This document shows positions 35,068 to 42,341 of a stretch of DNA of 46,209 nt, in pieces. The notes under the pieces were generated by a model. The model worked only from the letters and a program-made list of their open reading frames with translations, was not told the DNA's origin and did not search any database. Origin of the DNA: Rhodospirillales bacterium (GTDB taxonomy: Bacteria; Pseudomonadota; Alphaproteobacteria; Reyranellales; Reyranellaceae). Within the stretch, counting starts at the first letter, position 1; every line of letters starts with the position of its first letter. The stretch spans positions 1 through 46,209 of the forward strand of contig WHTW01000050.1 of the NCBI GenBank assembly GCA_009377525.1, in the 5' to 3' direction. Both the position numbers and the translations under genes were made by a program.

Positions 35068-35494
35068 CGCACCGCGGCAACGACCAGGCCGTGGCGAACC
35101 AGATGATCGGCGGGCATAGCGATCACTGCATTCGGACGACACAGTGGGGCGCAAAATCGTAGGTTCAAATCGAGCTTCCGCAACCAGTCCGGACAAAATC
35201 CCAGCAATTTCAAAGAGTTGCCGGGGTTCTGTTGTGGACCTCAAATTGCGGCTCAATGAAATCAACGACTTGGCGCGTAGGTTCATCACTTCGCGCTTCT
35301 GCTCGATGTGATGCGACCGGGTATGCCGTGGATGCTCCAGTCCTCGATCTTCGGACGAACGGTGCTCGTCGCGCGTACTCATTGCGATTCCAAGCTGTAG
35401 GCGCCGTAAGCGGCAGCGGCATGTCTGTCACATGATGGCGGATCAGCTCAGAAACTGATTGGGAGAAGGCAACCGGTCATCGCGCACCGGGGAC
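35068..35494. other. 427-bp intergenic stretch with tRNA-like debris, no gene
   Basis: Apart from the tRNA-like stretch at 35120-35186 nothing convincing is visible: short frames on both strands are mutually overlapping and have no family resemblance. It separates the metabolic segment on the left from the minus-strand stress locus on the right. Confidence 0.5.
35120..35186 (+). other. possible degenerate tRNA 3' half
   Basis: The stretch ending GTTCAAATC, a seven-base tail (ttccgca) and ACCA at 35183-35186 has the order of a tRNA T-loop, acceptor 3' strand and ACCA end. Two of five T-stem pairs are mismatched and no intact 5' acceptor or D-arm can be drawn, so it is not a working tRNA gene. 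Such 3' tRNA fragments often mark integration ends of mobile islands; no integrase is in the window. Confidence 0.3.
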
Positions 35495-36832
35495 TCAATT
35501 GACCTTCGTTTCCAGCCTTCGCATCGAGAGGGAGACAAGGTCCACGGGATCGGCCACTCCCTCTATCGAACGGCCAGGCCGTTCCTCGATTGTCCCTTCC
35601 GGCTGATATCCTTGCGCAACCGCGAGCACATAGCTCCGGCGCGTCAGTAGCGTCGGAACGCCCTCTCGTTTCGTGAACTTCTCGAGCTTTGCGGCGAGGT
35701 TCACCACCTCACCGATAACCGTGTATTCGAGCCTCGTTTCGTGGCCGACGGTGCCGAAAACCACCTCTCCTGTGGCTCCGGCCATGCCGATCAACGGCGC
35801 TGGAAGCCCCCGTTCTTGTCGTTCCAATCGCCAGCTCTGCGTAGTCACCATCAGCTGTTCCATGGCGCGACAGAGATCGGCGGCGTAGTTCGCGTTCGGC
35901 GCGACGGCGCCGAAGCTCGCGAGTATTCCGTCGCCCAGGTATTTGTCGATGCTCCCATGATGGCGTTGGATGACGGGCACGAGCTGTGACTGGTATTCGC
36001 CCAAAAACGCGATGAGCTCCGTCGGTGACATGCCGTGCGAGAGCCCGGTGAAGCCGCGCATATCAACCGACAGGATTCCTGCTTCACGTCGTACGCCCTG
36101 CCCCGCAATGGGATCGACCTCGATGCGACGGAGGCGAGTGGCGATCTCGGGTGCGAAGAAGCGCGCAAGATCGGTAGCCGCCGCTGCCTCCGCGACGGAA
36201 TTGACCAGAAGCTTGCGGGCGCGAACGAGCGCGAGAGCGAGGATGGCCGTGACCATCAGAATCGACAGGATCTTGTCGATCTCGGCGCCGCGCAGGATCT
36301 TGTACGAAGTGACGTAGTCGATGTAGCTGTGGGTAAAAAGCGGCATCGTGCCGCCTGACCCCGCAGCAGCGAAGATGAAGAGGGTGAGCCAACCTGCGGC
36401 GCCGCAGCCGCCGGCGATCAGTACATAGCGCGGTTCAAACCGAAGCGTCCGCAGCGCAATCAGGATAAACACATACATCAGAGTCGGCGCCTTGAGATAG
36501 AGCGCCGGCGGAGCCTGATACTGCAGGTGAAAGGTCCATATGGTGATCATCAGAACGGCGATGTCGACGACGGTCGAGATCGCGACCAGACTGTTGTTCA
36601 AGCGTCCGCGGTAAGCGAGGATAATGCGCACCGCAGTGAATGCGGCATAGATCGCAAGCGTCCAAGGGACTGGTTCGAAGCGTGTTCCCGGCGGGAACGC
36701 TTTCGGGGAGATCGCATAGACCACGGCGAAGAACACGATCGCGCCCGCCTGTATCCAACCAACGATGATCTCGCTCGCCGCCTGCTGTTGTTCGATGCGG
36801 TGGCGCACTCGCTCCGAGAGCGTCGCTTCCAC
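35495..36832 (-). CDS. membrane-bound class III adenylate/guanylate cyclase
   Basis: A 445-residue protein. Residues ~22-205 hold six hydrophobic segments, followed by a short linker and a class III cyclase domain (~245-430). Metal Asp257 (ILSVDMRGF) and Asp301 (DKYLGDGIL) are present, with Lys297 nearby. The second half reads YTVIGEVVNLAAKLEKFTKREG: Glu replaces the usual Asp of IGD, and Lys replaces the transition-state Arg, the latter a substitution I also associate with rhizobial-type cyclases. Activity is therefore plausible but not certain. A GTAACC-N16-CGAA site lies about 150 bases upstream, suggesting control by the ECF sigma factor of this locus. Confidence 0.88.
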   Translation of the reverse strand: MEATLSERVRHRIEQQQAASEIIVGWIQAGAIVFFAVVYAISPKAFPPGTRFEPVPWTLAIYAAFTAVRIILAYRGRLNNSLVAISTVVDIAVLMITIWTFHLQYQAPPALYLKAPTLMYVFILIALRTLRFEPRYVLIAGGCGAAGWLTLFIFAAAGSGGTMPLFTHSYIDYVTSYKILRGAEIDKILSILMVTAILALALVRARKLLVNSVAEAAAATDLARFFAPEIATRLRRIEVDPIAGQGVRREAGILSVDMRGFTGLSHGMSPTELIAFLGEYQSQLVPVIQRHHGSIDKYLGDGILASFGAVAPNANYAADLCRAMEQLMVTTQSWRLERQERGLPAPLIGMAGATGEVVFGTVGHETRLEYTVIGEVVNLAAKLEKFTKREGVPTLLTRRSYVLAVAQGYQPEGTIEERPGRSIEGVADPVDLVSLSMRRLETKVN

Positions 36833-37137
36833 CTGCCCGCCGAAGACAAAGGCGGCGATGTTCGCCGCTGCCCGCTTCAGCGGGCCGCGTCCGAAACTCC
36901 GGACGGCTGGCGGTTCTGCGCGGACTGCGGGAATGGCAACCCCCTTGCCAGATACTGGGCGCGCGGACTTGACTCGTTCGTAGTTTCGCTGGCCGCGCTC
37001 GACAGGTTACAGGCACCGCGGCCGGCTGCAGCCGAGCGTTGGACAGCGCCTTGATCGCGGCTCGCGAAGCGCGGTCCGGGACATGCCCGCCAAGGTCGAT
37101 GCGATTGCCGGGCGCGTCGAGCCTGCGAGCGACCTCG
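36833..37137. other. 305-bp leader region of the cyclase gene
   Basis: No gene recognised. It contains the GTAACC-N16-CGAA promoter candidate at 36985-37010, leaving an untranslated leader of about 145 bases before the cyclase ATG. An open frame through the leader continues antisense to nothing recognisable and out of frame into the cyclase, so I treat it as a shadow. Confidence 0.5.
36985..37010 (-). promoter_or_regulatory. ECF sigma promoter candidate for the cyclase gene
   Basis: Minus strand: GTAACC (37010-37005), 16 bases, CGAA (36988-36985). It is an exact match to the motif shared with the promoters at 42303-42328 and 45249-45274, with identical spacing. Confidence 0.72.
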
Positions 37138-37506
37138 TTACTTTTTCGGCCTCAGCGTTTCTTTCCCGTAGTCGTTGGAGCGCGAGTGTGCCCAGTTGCC
37201 GACGAGTGTGCCATCGCTCTCAATACGATAGACGACCAGATACTCGCCCAGATACAGCGAGAAAAGGTCGCCGCGCCGCAATCCCTTGCCGACGTACTTG
37301 TCGCCCGAGCCCTCGTTGACACAATTGACGTCATAGACTTCGCCGCTCAGCAGAAGCGTACAGTCACCGCCATAGGGCGCCGGGTTCGCCCGCATACTTG
37401 CGCCACTCATGGCGTACTTGCCGGAAAGATCGCCGTCTGCAGCAGCGGCACTACCAAGAGCGGAGGAGAAGACGGCACCAAGTGATGCGTACGCTGCGAC
37501 CTTCAT
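37138..37506 (-). CDS. small secreted protein of unknown function
   Basis: A 122-residue protein with a signal peptide (MKVAAYASLGAVFSSALGSAAAADG, cleavage near residue 23). The mature part, GKYAMSGASM...YGGDCTLLLSGEVYDVNCVNEGSGDKYVGKGL...LVVYRIESDGTLVGNWAH, has alternating strands and two cysteines likely to form a disulfide, suggesting a small calycin-like beta-barrel. I do not recognise a named family. The ATG at 37506 is chosen because it places the signal peptide at the N-terminus; no strong ribosome-binding site is visible and a TTG four codons earlier is possible. The frame continues upstream to 37800 but that part has no protein character. Confidence 0.65.
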   Translation of the reverse strand: MKVAAYASLGAVFSSALGSAAAADGDLSGKYAMSGASMRANPAPYGGDCTLLLSGEVYDVNCVNEGSGDKYVGKGLRRGDLFSLYLGEYLVVYRIESDGTLVGNWAHSRSNDYGKETLRPKK

Positions 37507-37622
37507 GAGAACGCACAAGATGCGGAATGTCCCCGATTTTGAGGAAAGGTCACTGGCCGATTTCACGCTGAACCTCCTATGGTGGATTCGACAAAGAGGC
37601 ACTGCCTGGAGCGTTTCACCGG

Positions 37623-37662
37623 GCACATTCCGTCCGGCTGATTCCAGCCGGACGGAATGTGC
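37623..37662. repeat. perfect 18-bp hairpin, GGACGGAATGTGC family
   Basis: The arms gcacattccgtccggctg and cagccggacggaatgtgc are exact complements around the loop attc. It lies between the small secreted protein gene and the CusF-like gene. The hairpin at 46157-46200 has the same design (ttccg/cgga-type core, four-base loop) and is probably a relative. No T-run follows on either strand. Confidence 0.85.
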
Positions 37663-37750
37663 TCTGGCGTTGCCCATCTTCCCGCTTATCGACAATGCGA
37701 TATTCATGGTTTCAACGTCATCGTCCGCCGCGACAGGCTGACGGGCAATG

Positions 37751-38080
37751 CTACTTGTTTGCATTTTCGATCCAGGTGACGACGAAGCGGCCTTCGGCAC
37801 GCTCGACCATGAAGCGAATCTTGTCTCCTGGCGTCAATCCAGTGAGCATGGTCACGTCCTGGACTTTGAAGATCCTTGTCGTCGACTCCATCATGTAGAA
37901 GCGCAGGATCGGCCTGTGCTCGATCGTGATCTCGCCAGCGTCGGTGTTGACCTTCACGACGCGGCCGGAGGCCAGCACTTCTCCGATGGGTCGCATGGCT
38001 TCCATGGCCAATGCGGGCGGGGCGGGCGGGCTCGTCGCTGCCACTGCAGCGATCGCGACAAGGACGGTTCTCCGGAACAT
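37751..38080 (-). CDS. CusF-like periplasmic copper-binding-fold protein with altered ligand site
   Basis: A 109-residue protein with a signal peptide (cleavage near residue 25, PPALAME) and an OB-fold of the CusF/copper-binding-protein family: GRVVKVNTDAGEITIEHRPI, FKVQDVTMLTGLTPGDKIRFMVE and FVVTWIENA. CusF binds Cu(I)/Ag(I) through His36, Met47 and Met49 with Trp44. Here His55 is kept, but the ligand loop reads YMMESTTRI, so both C-terminal Met ligands are Ser/Thr and Trp is Met, with one extra residue. Copper binding may therefore be weakened or use Met63/Met64. ATG 38080 lies 64 bases downstream of a GTAACC/CGAA promoter candidate. Confidence 0.85.
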   Translation of the reverse strand: MFRRTVLVAIAAVAATSPPAPPALAMEAMRPIGEVLASGRVVKVNTDAGEITIEHRPILRFYMMESTTRIFKVQDVTMLTGLTPGDKIRFMVERAEGRFVVTWIENANK

Positions 38081-38143
38081 GACTTGACGCTCGCAACCTG
38101 AGGCACATCCTCGCGATTTGACCGGTGTGCCCTCTTCAGTCAG

Positions 38144-38170
38144 TTCGGTGCGAAGGGATGCTTCGGTTAC
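38144..38170 (-). promoter_or_regulatory. ECF sigma promoter candidate for the CusF-like gene (17-base spacer)
   Basis: Minus strand: GTAACC (38170-38165), 17 bases, CGAA (38147-38144). It shares both boxes with the three exact sites, but the spacer is one base longer, so it may be weaker. It lies 64 bases upstream of the ATG. Confidence 0.55.
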
Positions 38171-38354
38171 AGGCTCACGTCGAAGTGAACGGCGTTGCCG
38201 CCCGCTCCGCGCCGAATGTGGCGTTGTGACACCCTCCGACGGCAGACGTATCGAGGACCTGCTTGAGCGCGCTTTCGACGGCTCAGAACGCCACGGCGCG
38301 CGACCATGGAAGCTGCGCACGGACATGGCTCTTGGCTCCCACATCCATCGCGAA

Positions 38355-38379
38355 AAAGCCGCCGATCGGCGGCGGCTTT
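38355..38379. terminator. intrinsic terminator downstream of the double-DoxX gene
   Basis: aaagccgccg and cggcggcttt form a ten-base-pair hairpin with a five-base loop. On the minus strand it follows the double-DoxX gene stop (38465) by about 85 bases and ends in a run of T (ttttt from 38357-38353). It separates that gene from the CusF-like transcription unit. Confidence 0.75.
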
Positions 38380-38464
38380 CTCCTTTCCTGCGAGTACTCA
38401 GTCCCTCACGCTTGCGAAGACGCCTCACCCGAAGGGGCGAGCGTCCGTGCGGCGCGTAGACGTC

Positions 38465-39427
38465 TCAGGACCGGGCTTTGTCTGCTTCGACGACGCCCGC
38501 CGGTGGCCGTCGGGCACCGCCCAGGTAAGTGGCCAAGCCTTCCCTCAGGGCAGGCCACGCCCGGTCGAGCGCGAACAAGCGGCCGCCATCGACCGCGGCC
38601 AGCACCCCGGCTGCGGCCAGCAGCGCGAACTCGCGCTTGACCGAATTGAGATAGCCGATGGCGCTGCCGGCGCCAGCGAGCTTCGCCGTTATGAACCAGA
38701 CCAGCACGCCCACCGCCGCCAGGGCGAAATACCGCGTGCCGACGCCGGCGACGAGGCCCAGCCCGATGACAGCCAGCAGCACGCCCGGCATGCCGAAGGT
38801 CGCGATCTTGCTGAAGCCGGCGAAGAAGCCGCCGATGAGGAAAACCGCGCCCAGCGACAGCCGCAGCACCAGTCCCAGCGGCTCCCAATCCCGCCCCAGC
38901 GACGCCGGTCGCCCGAAGCGCAGGGCATCGAGGCTCCGAGCTCCGGCGCCGAGGTTGTACAGGACGAAGAAGAAGCCCGAGAGGGCGATGTCGCGTATCT
39001 GGACGAACATCGCGGGCGAGGTATATGTGGGCGACGGCGGCGTGACTCCGGGGGCGGTCACCACTGGCAGCGAGACCACGAAGCTCCACAACAGCAGGGC
39101 CCATACGACGGCCAGCGGCCGCACGAACAACCCGGCAACGAGCATCACGCCCGAGACCAGCTCGAAGGCCGAGAGCACGGTCAGGAAGCTCCACGGCGTG
39201 ACGAACCCCGGCAGTTGGCCGGAAAACAGCCAGTCCAGGAACGTCTGGTTGATGTAGCCCAGCGGCCCGACATATTCGTCGACGATGCCCTGAGCCTTGG
39301 ACACGCTGAGCAGCCGCGCCAGTTTGGCAACACCGCCGATGATGAACACCAGGCCGAGGCCGACCCGCAGGGCAAGCGCCAAGCGCGCCTGAACGCGCGT
39401 GTCGCGCGGAGAGATGGAAAGCAACAT
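38465..39427 (-). CDS. tandem DoxX-like integral membrane protein
   Basis: A 320-residue protein with two consecutive four-helix DoxX/TQO-small-subunit-like modules (residues ~12-150 and ~165-300). The first begins LALRVGLGLVFIIGGVAKL and the second LVLRLSLGAVFLIGGFFAGFSKI, the repeated G-x-x-F-x-x-G-G-x-x-K pattern of DoxX. ATG 39427 follows AGGAGA; codons further upstream are not protein-like. DoxX proteins take part in quinone or thiol redox reactions and in sulfur or oxidative stress complexes. A second, single-module DoxX is encoded at 41169-41639 in the bufferin-type operon. Confidence 0.85.
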   Translation of the reverse strand: MLLSISPRDTRVQARLALALRVGLGLVFIIGGVAKLARLLSVSKAQGIVDEYVGPLGYINQTFLDWLFSGQLPGFVTPWSFLTVLSAFELVSGVMLVAGLFVRPLAVVWALLLWSFVVSLPVVTAPGVTPPSPTYTSPAMFVQIRDIALSGFFFVLYNLGAGARSLDALRFGRPASLGRDWEPLGLVLRLSLGAVFLIGGFFAGFSKIATFGMPGVLLAVIGLGLVAGVGTRYFALAAVGVLVWFITAKLAGAGSAIGYLNSVKREFALLAAAGVLAAVDGGRLFALDRAWPALREGLATYLGGARRPPAGVVEADKARS

Positions 39428-39536
39428 GTCTTGTCTCCTGATTCGATGAGTTGAGCAGCAGCAACCGGTCGCGCCGCACATCTGCGCGGTCGTGTCAGGT
39501 CGCACCGTGAGTCGAGGTCGCGAGGAACCTCATGGT

Positions 39537-39932
39537 TCAGGATTTCGGAGGCGGTGAATCGGGTGGTCGGGCAATACCTGTCAACGGTGGCGGCCGGATC
39601 GCAATCGGTGCCCTATCGGCAATCAAGCGGACCGTGTCGGAAGCTTGCTCCAGTGGCATCGCGGAGCAGGGAGCAACACAGCCGCTCTGCTTTTGCTTCT
39701 TCGGGCAGTACGGGCAGGGCAGCCTGCGCGGTGCAGCACGGTCCGCGGCAACGAGCAGAGCAAGCGGAGTCGCCGCCTGCACGCCCACGTCAGGGCTCGA
39801 CTTCACCGCTTCCGCGGAAGAGAGGTCGCCCGCGACCGCCGTACGAAGCAGCAACAGGATGGTGCCTAGCAAGAGCATGACCGGGAGTCGTCGCAAGCAT
39901 CTTCTCCGTTGTCCGTGCTGCGCAGCGAGCAT
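39537..39932 (-). CDS. small Cys-containing exported protein, hypothetical
   Basis: About 131 residues if started at ATG 39932; the frame opens further upstream, and ATG 39878 is possible. A basic stretch and hydrophobic core (LPVMLLLGTILLLLRTAVAG) make a signal peptide or anchor. The mature part contains PCPYCPKKQKQSGCVAPC and a Pro-rich tail (RPPPLTGIARPPDSPPPKS). Short exported proteins with a C-x-x-C plus C-x3-C patch and a Pro-rich end are common near copper and nickel resistance genes in alphaproteobacteria; that resemblance is from memory and weak. No ribosome-binding site decides the start. Confidence 0.5.
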   Translation of the reverse strand: MLAAQHGQRRRCLRRLPVMLLLGTILLLLRTAVAGDLSSAEAVKSSPDVGVQAATPLALLVAADRAAPRRLPCPYCPKKQKQSGCVAPCSAMPLEQASDTVRLIADRAPIAIRPPPLTGIARPPDSPPPKS

Positions 39933-40101
39933 GGATCGCCGTCGCGTCGCCGTCCCTTCACCGCTGATCATTTGGCCGTGAGCGCCGTGAGCGAAGTGCT
40001 CATGTTCTGGGACCGCTTTCCTTGAAACCGCTGATTGCGCAGGTGGAGAGTTCAGGAGGCCGTGCACGTCGGCGGCTCACGATCGTTGCCGCGATACGCA
40101 G

Positions 40102-41154
40102 TTATTCGGAATGAATTCGTCCATCGGGCCGCAGAGCCCTGAAGGCGAAGGCGAAGCTTAAATCGTGCACGACGTCGACAAGGCCGCTGGCCTCGCGCCG
40201 CTGCACGACGACATTGCCAATGTCGCGGCCTTTGGCGGTCTCCGTCGTGTCCAGCGGCGAGCTCTGGCCGGCGGCCCAGGTCAGCACCAGGTCGGCGTGT
40301 TCGATGCGGCCCTTGTTGCGCAGCAGCTCCAGCGGCCAGGCGTCGTCGCCGACCGATACCAGGCGCGCCAGGGCCGGCACCGGACCGTCGTAGTCGCCCT
40401 TGAAGAGGAATGGCCAGTGTTCGGTGTCGTAGCCGGCATAGGGGTTGCGGCCGTACGGCTTGCCGCGTGTCGGATCCTCCAGGAGAATGCGTCCCGACGG
40501 AAACCGAGCGACGAAACGTGTGCGCGACTCGACGCGCACCGGCAGCGCATGCAGCTTGAGGCCGGTCAATTCGCCTGCGATGGCTTCGCCGGCGAACTGC
40601 TGCCACCAGCTCTCGGTCTGGCGGTCGTACATGATCATGTCCGAGTGCCGCAGCAGGCCGCTCACGCCGAAATCAAGGATGCCGCGCTCAGTCCGACGGT
40701 CGAACACCAGCGACGAGTTGCACAGCGGGCAATAGGTCACGACGACCGGGACGCCGCCCACGACGTCGTTGACAATTTCGTGCCACAGCAGGATGCGCAG
40801 GGGATAGGCGCGCGCATCGCCGCCGATCTCCAGCGCGATCACCGGTTCGGCCGGCGGAAGGCCGGCGCTCGCCGCCGGCTCGAAGCGCGGATCGTCGATT
40901 GCCGGGATGCCGTCGCGCGGTGGACCGCCGGACATGATTTCGGATGCAGCAACGGCCATCCGGCTGAAGTCGGTGCGCGGCCAGGCGTTTCGTATCCATT
41001 GAGGAACATTCGGCGATTGTGCGCGGGAGCGTTGGCTCAGAAGCGCTGGGGCCGTGCCGAGAAGGCCGATCGCGGACCTACGCGTGCACAGTCGCAGCGT
41101 GAAGGCGTCGCCTCGCCGATGATACGTATCCGTGGTGCATAGGCTGCGTGTCAT
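40102..41154 (-). CDS. DUF3179 domain protein with twin-arginine-type signal
   Basis: A 350-residue protein. The N-terminus has CTRRSAIGLLGTAPALLS, a twin-arginine-like export signal. The DUF3179 domain follows: AYPLRILLWHEIVNDVVGGVPVVVTYCPLCNSSLVFDR, GLLRHSDMIMYDRQTESWWQQF and the YGRNPYAGYD/PFLFKG region. The CPLC motif and conserved His residues suggest a metal or redox site, but the family is uncharacterised. ATG 41154 lies 14 bases after the doxX stop, so it is probably the last gene of the bufferin-type operon; the frame upstream to 41571 is the antiphase shadow of doxX. Confidence 0.88.
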   Translation of the reverse strand: MTRSLCTTDTYHRRGDAFTLRLCTRRSAIGLLGTAPALLSQRSRAQSPNVPQWIRNAWPRTDFSRMAVAASEIMSGGPPRDGIPAIDDPRFEPAASAGLPPAEPVIALEIGGDARAYPLRILLWHEIVNDVVGGVPVVVTYCPLCNSSLVFDRRTERGILDFGVSGLLRHSDMIMYDRQTESWWQQFAGEAIAGELTGLKLHALPVRVESRTRFVARFPSGRILLEDPTRGKPYGRNPYAGYDTEHWPFLFKGDYDGPVPALARLVSVGDDAWPLELLRNKGRIEHADLVLTWAAGQSSPLDTTETAKGRDIGNVVVQRREASGLVDVVHDLSFAFAFRALRPDGRIHSE

Positions 41155-41168
41155 CGCACGTACCGGGA

Positions 41169-41639
41169 TCAACCGTCGCCGAGCAGGCGGCGACGGACGA
41201 GCCAGTCGAGCGAAAAAGTTCCAGGACCATGCGCCAGCAGGACCAACAGCATCGCGGCCCATTGCAAGTGCGTTGGCCATGCCTCTGGATAGACGAACAC
41301 CTGGATCACCGCCGTCATGCAGAGCAGCACCAGCGCCGCAGGCCGGGTCAGCAGGCCGAGCACCAGGAGCACGGGCATGGTCAACTCGATCGCAGTCGCT
41401 ATGTAGGCCGCCACTTCGGGCGGTAGCAGCGGCACCTGATACTCCTCCGCGAACAGCGTGACGGTCGTGCCCCAGCTCGGCAGTTTCGTCATCGCCGAGT
41501 TCCAGAAGACCACGGCGGCGCCGAGCCGCAACGGGATCGCCAACAGTGTATGGGGAATGCTGTCGAGCCAATGCAGGATCCGCCTGGTGGTTCCTAACAT
41601 GGCGGAGGATGGCGATATCGACGCTGTCGGGTTGGTCAT
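41169..41639 (-). CDS. DoxX family membrane protein of the bufferin/gig-type operon
   Basis: A 156-residue four-helix membrane protein: PLRLGAAVVFWNSAMTKLPSW, AAYIATAIELTMPVLLVLGLLTRPAALVLLCMTAVIQVFVYPEAW and HLQWAAMLLVLLAHGPGTFSLD are typical of the DoxX member that ends DUF2282-DUF692-DUF2063-DoxX operons (bufA1-bufB-bufC-doxX; gigABCD). AGGAG stands seven bases before the ATG. It is the only intact gene of that set here, directly downstream of a bufC relic and a broken bufA1. Confidence 0.9.
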   Translation of the reverse strand: MTNPTASISPSSAMLGTTRRILHWLDSIPHTLLAIPLRLGAAVVFWNSAMTKLPSWGTTVTLFAEEYQVPLLPPEVAAYIATAIELTMPVLLVLGLLTRPAALVLLCMTAVIQVFVYPEAWPTHLQWAAMLLVLLAHGPGTFSLDWLVRRRLLGDG

Positions 41640-41652
41640 GCGGCGTCTCCTG

Positions 41653-41990
41653 TCAGCTTGTTGTGTCGATACGATCGATCAGCCTCAAGTCGATAGAGCG
41701 TCCGGCCTCGAGGTGCTCGGCGAGCACCGTCGTCGCGTTGACATCGGGTACCGCGTCGATCGCTCCGTGAAGCGAACGTCCAGCTTGAAGTCCCGACGAG
41801 AACACCATGCCTTCGCTGATGCTCATGACGTCGATGCCCGCTTCCGCACGCTCGTGGGAGACGAAGTGGCGGCGGCAGCAAGGTCACCAGCGCCCGCGGA
41901 TGCGATAACCACCGCCCGGCTCCCATCGGGAAGCGAACCGATCGGCCGCTGGTCAAGGTCAGCAGAAATGGCGTCCGGTCGGTCCGACAC
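41653..41990 (-). pseudogene. bufC-like (DUF2063) 3' relic
   Basis: On the minus strand, codons 41826-41653 read MSISEGMVFSSGLQAGRSL, then AIDAVPDVNATTVLAEHLEAG and end with TGA just before the doxX ribosome-binding site. This matches the C-terminal pattern of DUF2063/BufC proteins (F-x-x-x-L-x-x-G-x-x-L...A...P-x-x-D...L...L-x-x-G). Further upstream, to about 41990, short similar-looking pieces (SRAVVIASAGAG, SHERAEAGIDV) occur in different frames, indicating frameshifts. The N-terminal two thirds of bufC and all of bufB are absent. The assignment rests on pattern memory and position, not on alignment. Confidence 0.6.
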
Positions 41991-42010
41991 GTGGCTCTCC
42001 GACAGGCAAT

Positions 42011-42259
42011 CTAGGACTTCTTCGCGGTGAGCGAGCCGCCGACAATCTTCTCGCACGTCCCCTTGGGGACCGAGAGCCAGGCATCCACCTCCCGATCCCT
42101 CTACGACGTTCCGGCGCACGACGACGTTGCCGTCTGGCAGTCGTTCTTGCCGGCCTTGGCGACACCGAAGCACTTTTCGCTCCCTCCCTCTTGCGCTTGA
42201 GTGGCGACCGGCAGCGCCAGGGCAGCCATCAGCGCAGCAGCAACGGCATGACGTTTCAT
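42011..42259 (-). pseudogene. bufA1: bufA1/DUF2282 bufferin precursor with in-frame TAG
   Basis: An 83-codon frame read on the minus strand. Residues 1-22 are a signal peptide (MKRHAVAAALMAALALPVAT). EKCFGVAKAGKNDCQTATSSC carries Cys30, Cys41 and Cys48 exactly as in DUF2282 copper-binding RiPP precursors, and CAGTS is followed by TAG at codon 53 (42103-42101). After the stop the same frame continues with RDREVDAWLSVPKGTCEKI and VGGSLTAKKS, the normal DUF2282 ending with Cys69, to TAG at 42011. So the gene is intact but for one nonsense codon. It follows the promoter at 42303-42328. A truncated 52-residue product with three of four Cys, or readthrough, is possible. Confidence 0.88.
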
Positions 42260-42302
42260 GTCCTCCATCGTCTGAGCCTCAAGGCGAGCCCAATGCTCCT
42301 AC

Positions 42303-42328
42303 TTCGGCCAGCGGCAGTGAATGGTTAC
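42303..42328 (-). promoter_or_regulatory. ECF sigma promoter candidate for bufA1-doxX
   Basis: Minus strand: GTAACC (42328-42323), 16 bases, CGAA (42306-42303), 44 bases upstream of the bufA1 ATG. It matches, as I recall it, the promoter of the Caulobacter SigF regulon (GTAACC-N16-CGAA), which controls a DUF2282 operon there. The -35 box is duplicated by the tandem repeat at 42316-42341. Confidence 0.82.
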
Positions 42329-42341
42329 AGTGAATGGTTAC
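42316..42341. repeat. 13-bp tandem duplication carrying the -35 box
   Basis: agtgaatggttac occurs at 42316-42328 and again, exactly, at 42329-42341. Each unit contains one ggttac (GTAACC on the minus strand). Only the inner copy has the correct 16-base spacing to CGAA. Confidence 0.95.

Larger units (their letters stand above)
38081..38464. other. 384-bp gap with promoter and terminator, no gene
   Basis: It contains the ECF promoter candidate for the CusF-like gene (38144-38170) and a terminator hairpin (38355-38379). The ~170 bases between them show no recognisable reading frame, although the frame of the CusF-like gene stays open through it. Confidence 0.5.

Noticed and set aside
35056..35081. 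A GTAACC on the plus strand near the end of the second CoxL-like gene
   Set aside because: The position 16 bases downstream reads CAAC, not CGAA, and no plus-strand gene follows.
35120..35186. A functional tRNA gene
   Set aside because: T-stem mismatches and no pairable 5' acceptor or D-arm; reported only as possible debris.
36435..37016. A 193-codon minus-strand frame overlapping the cyclase N-terminus and leader
   Set aside because: It is out of frame with the cyclase, whose transmembrane and catalytic pattern is clear, and has no recognisable content.
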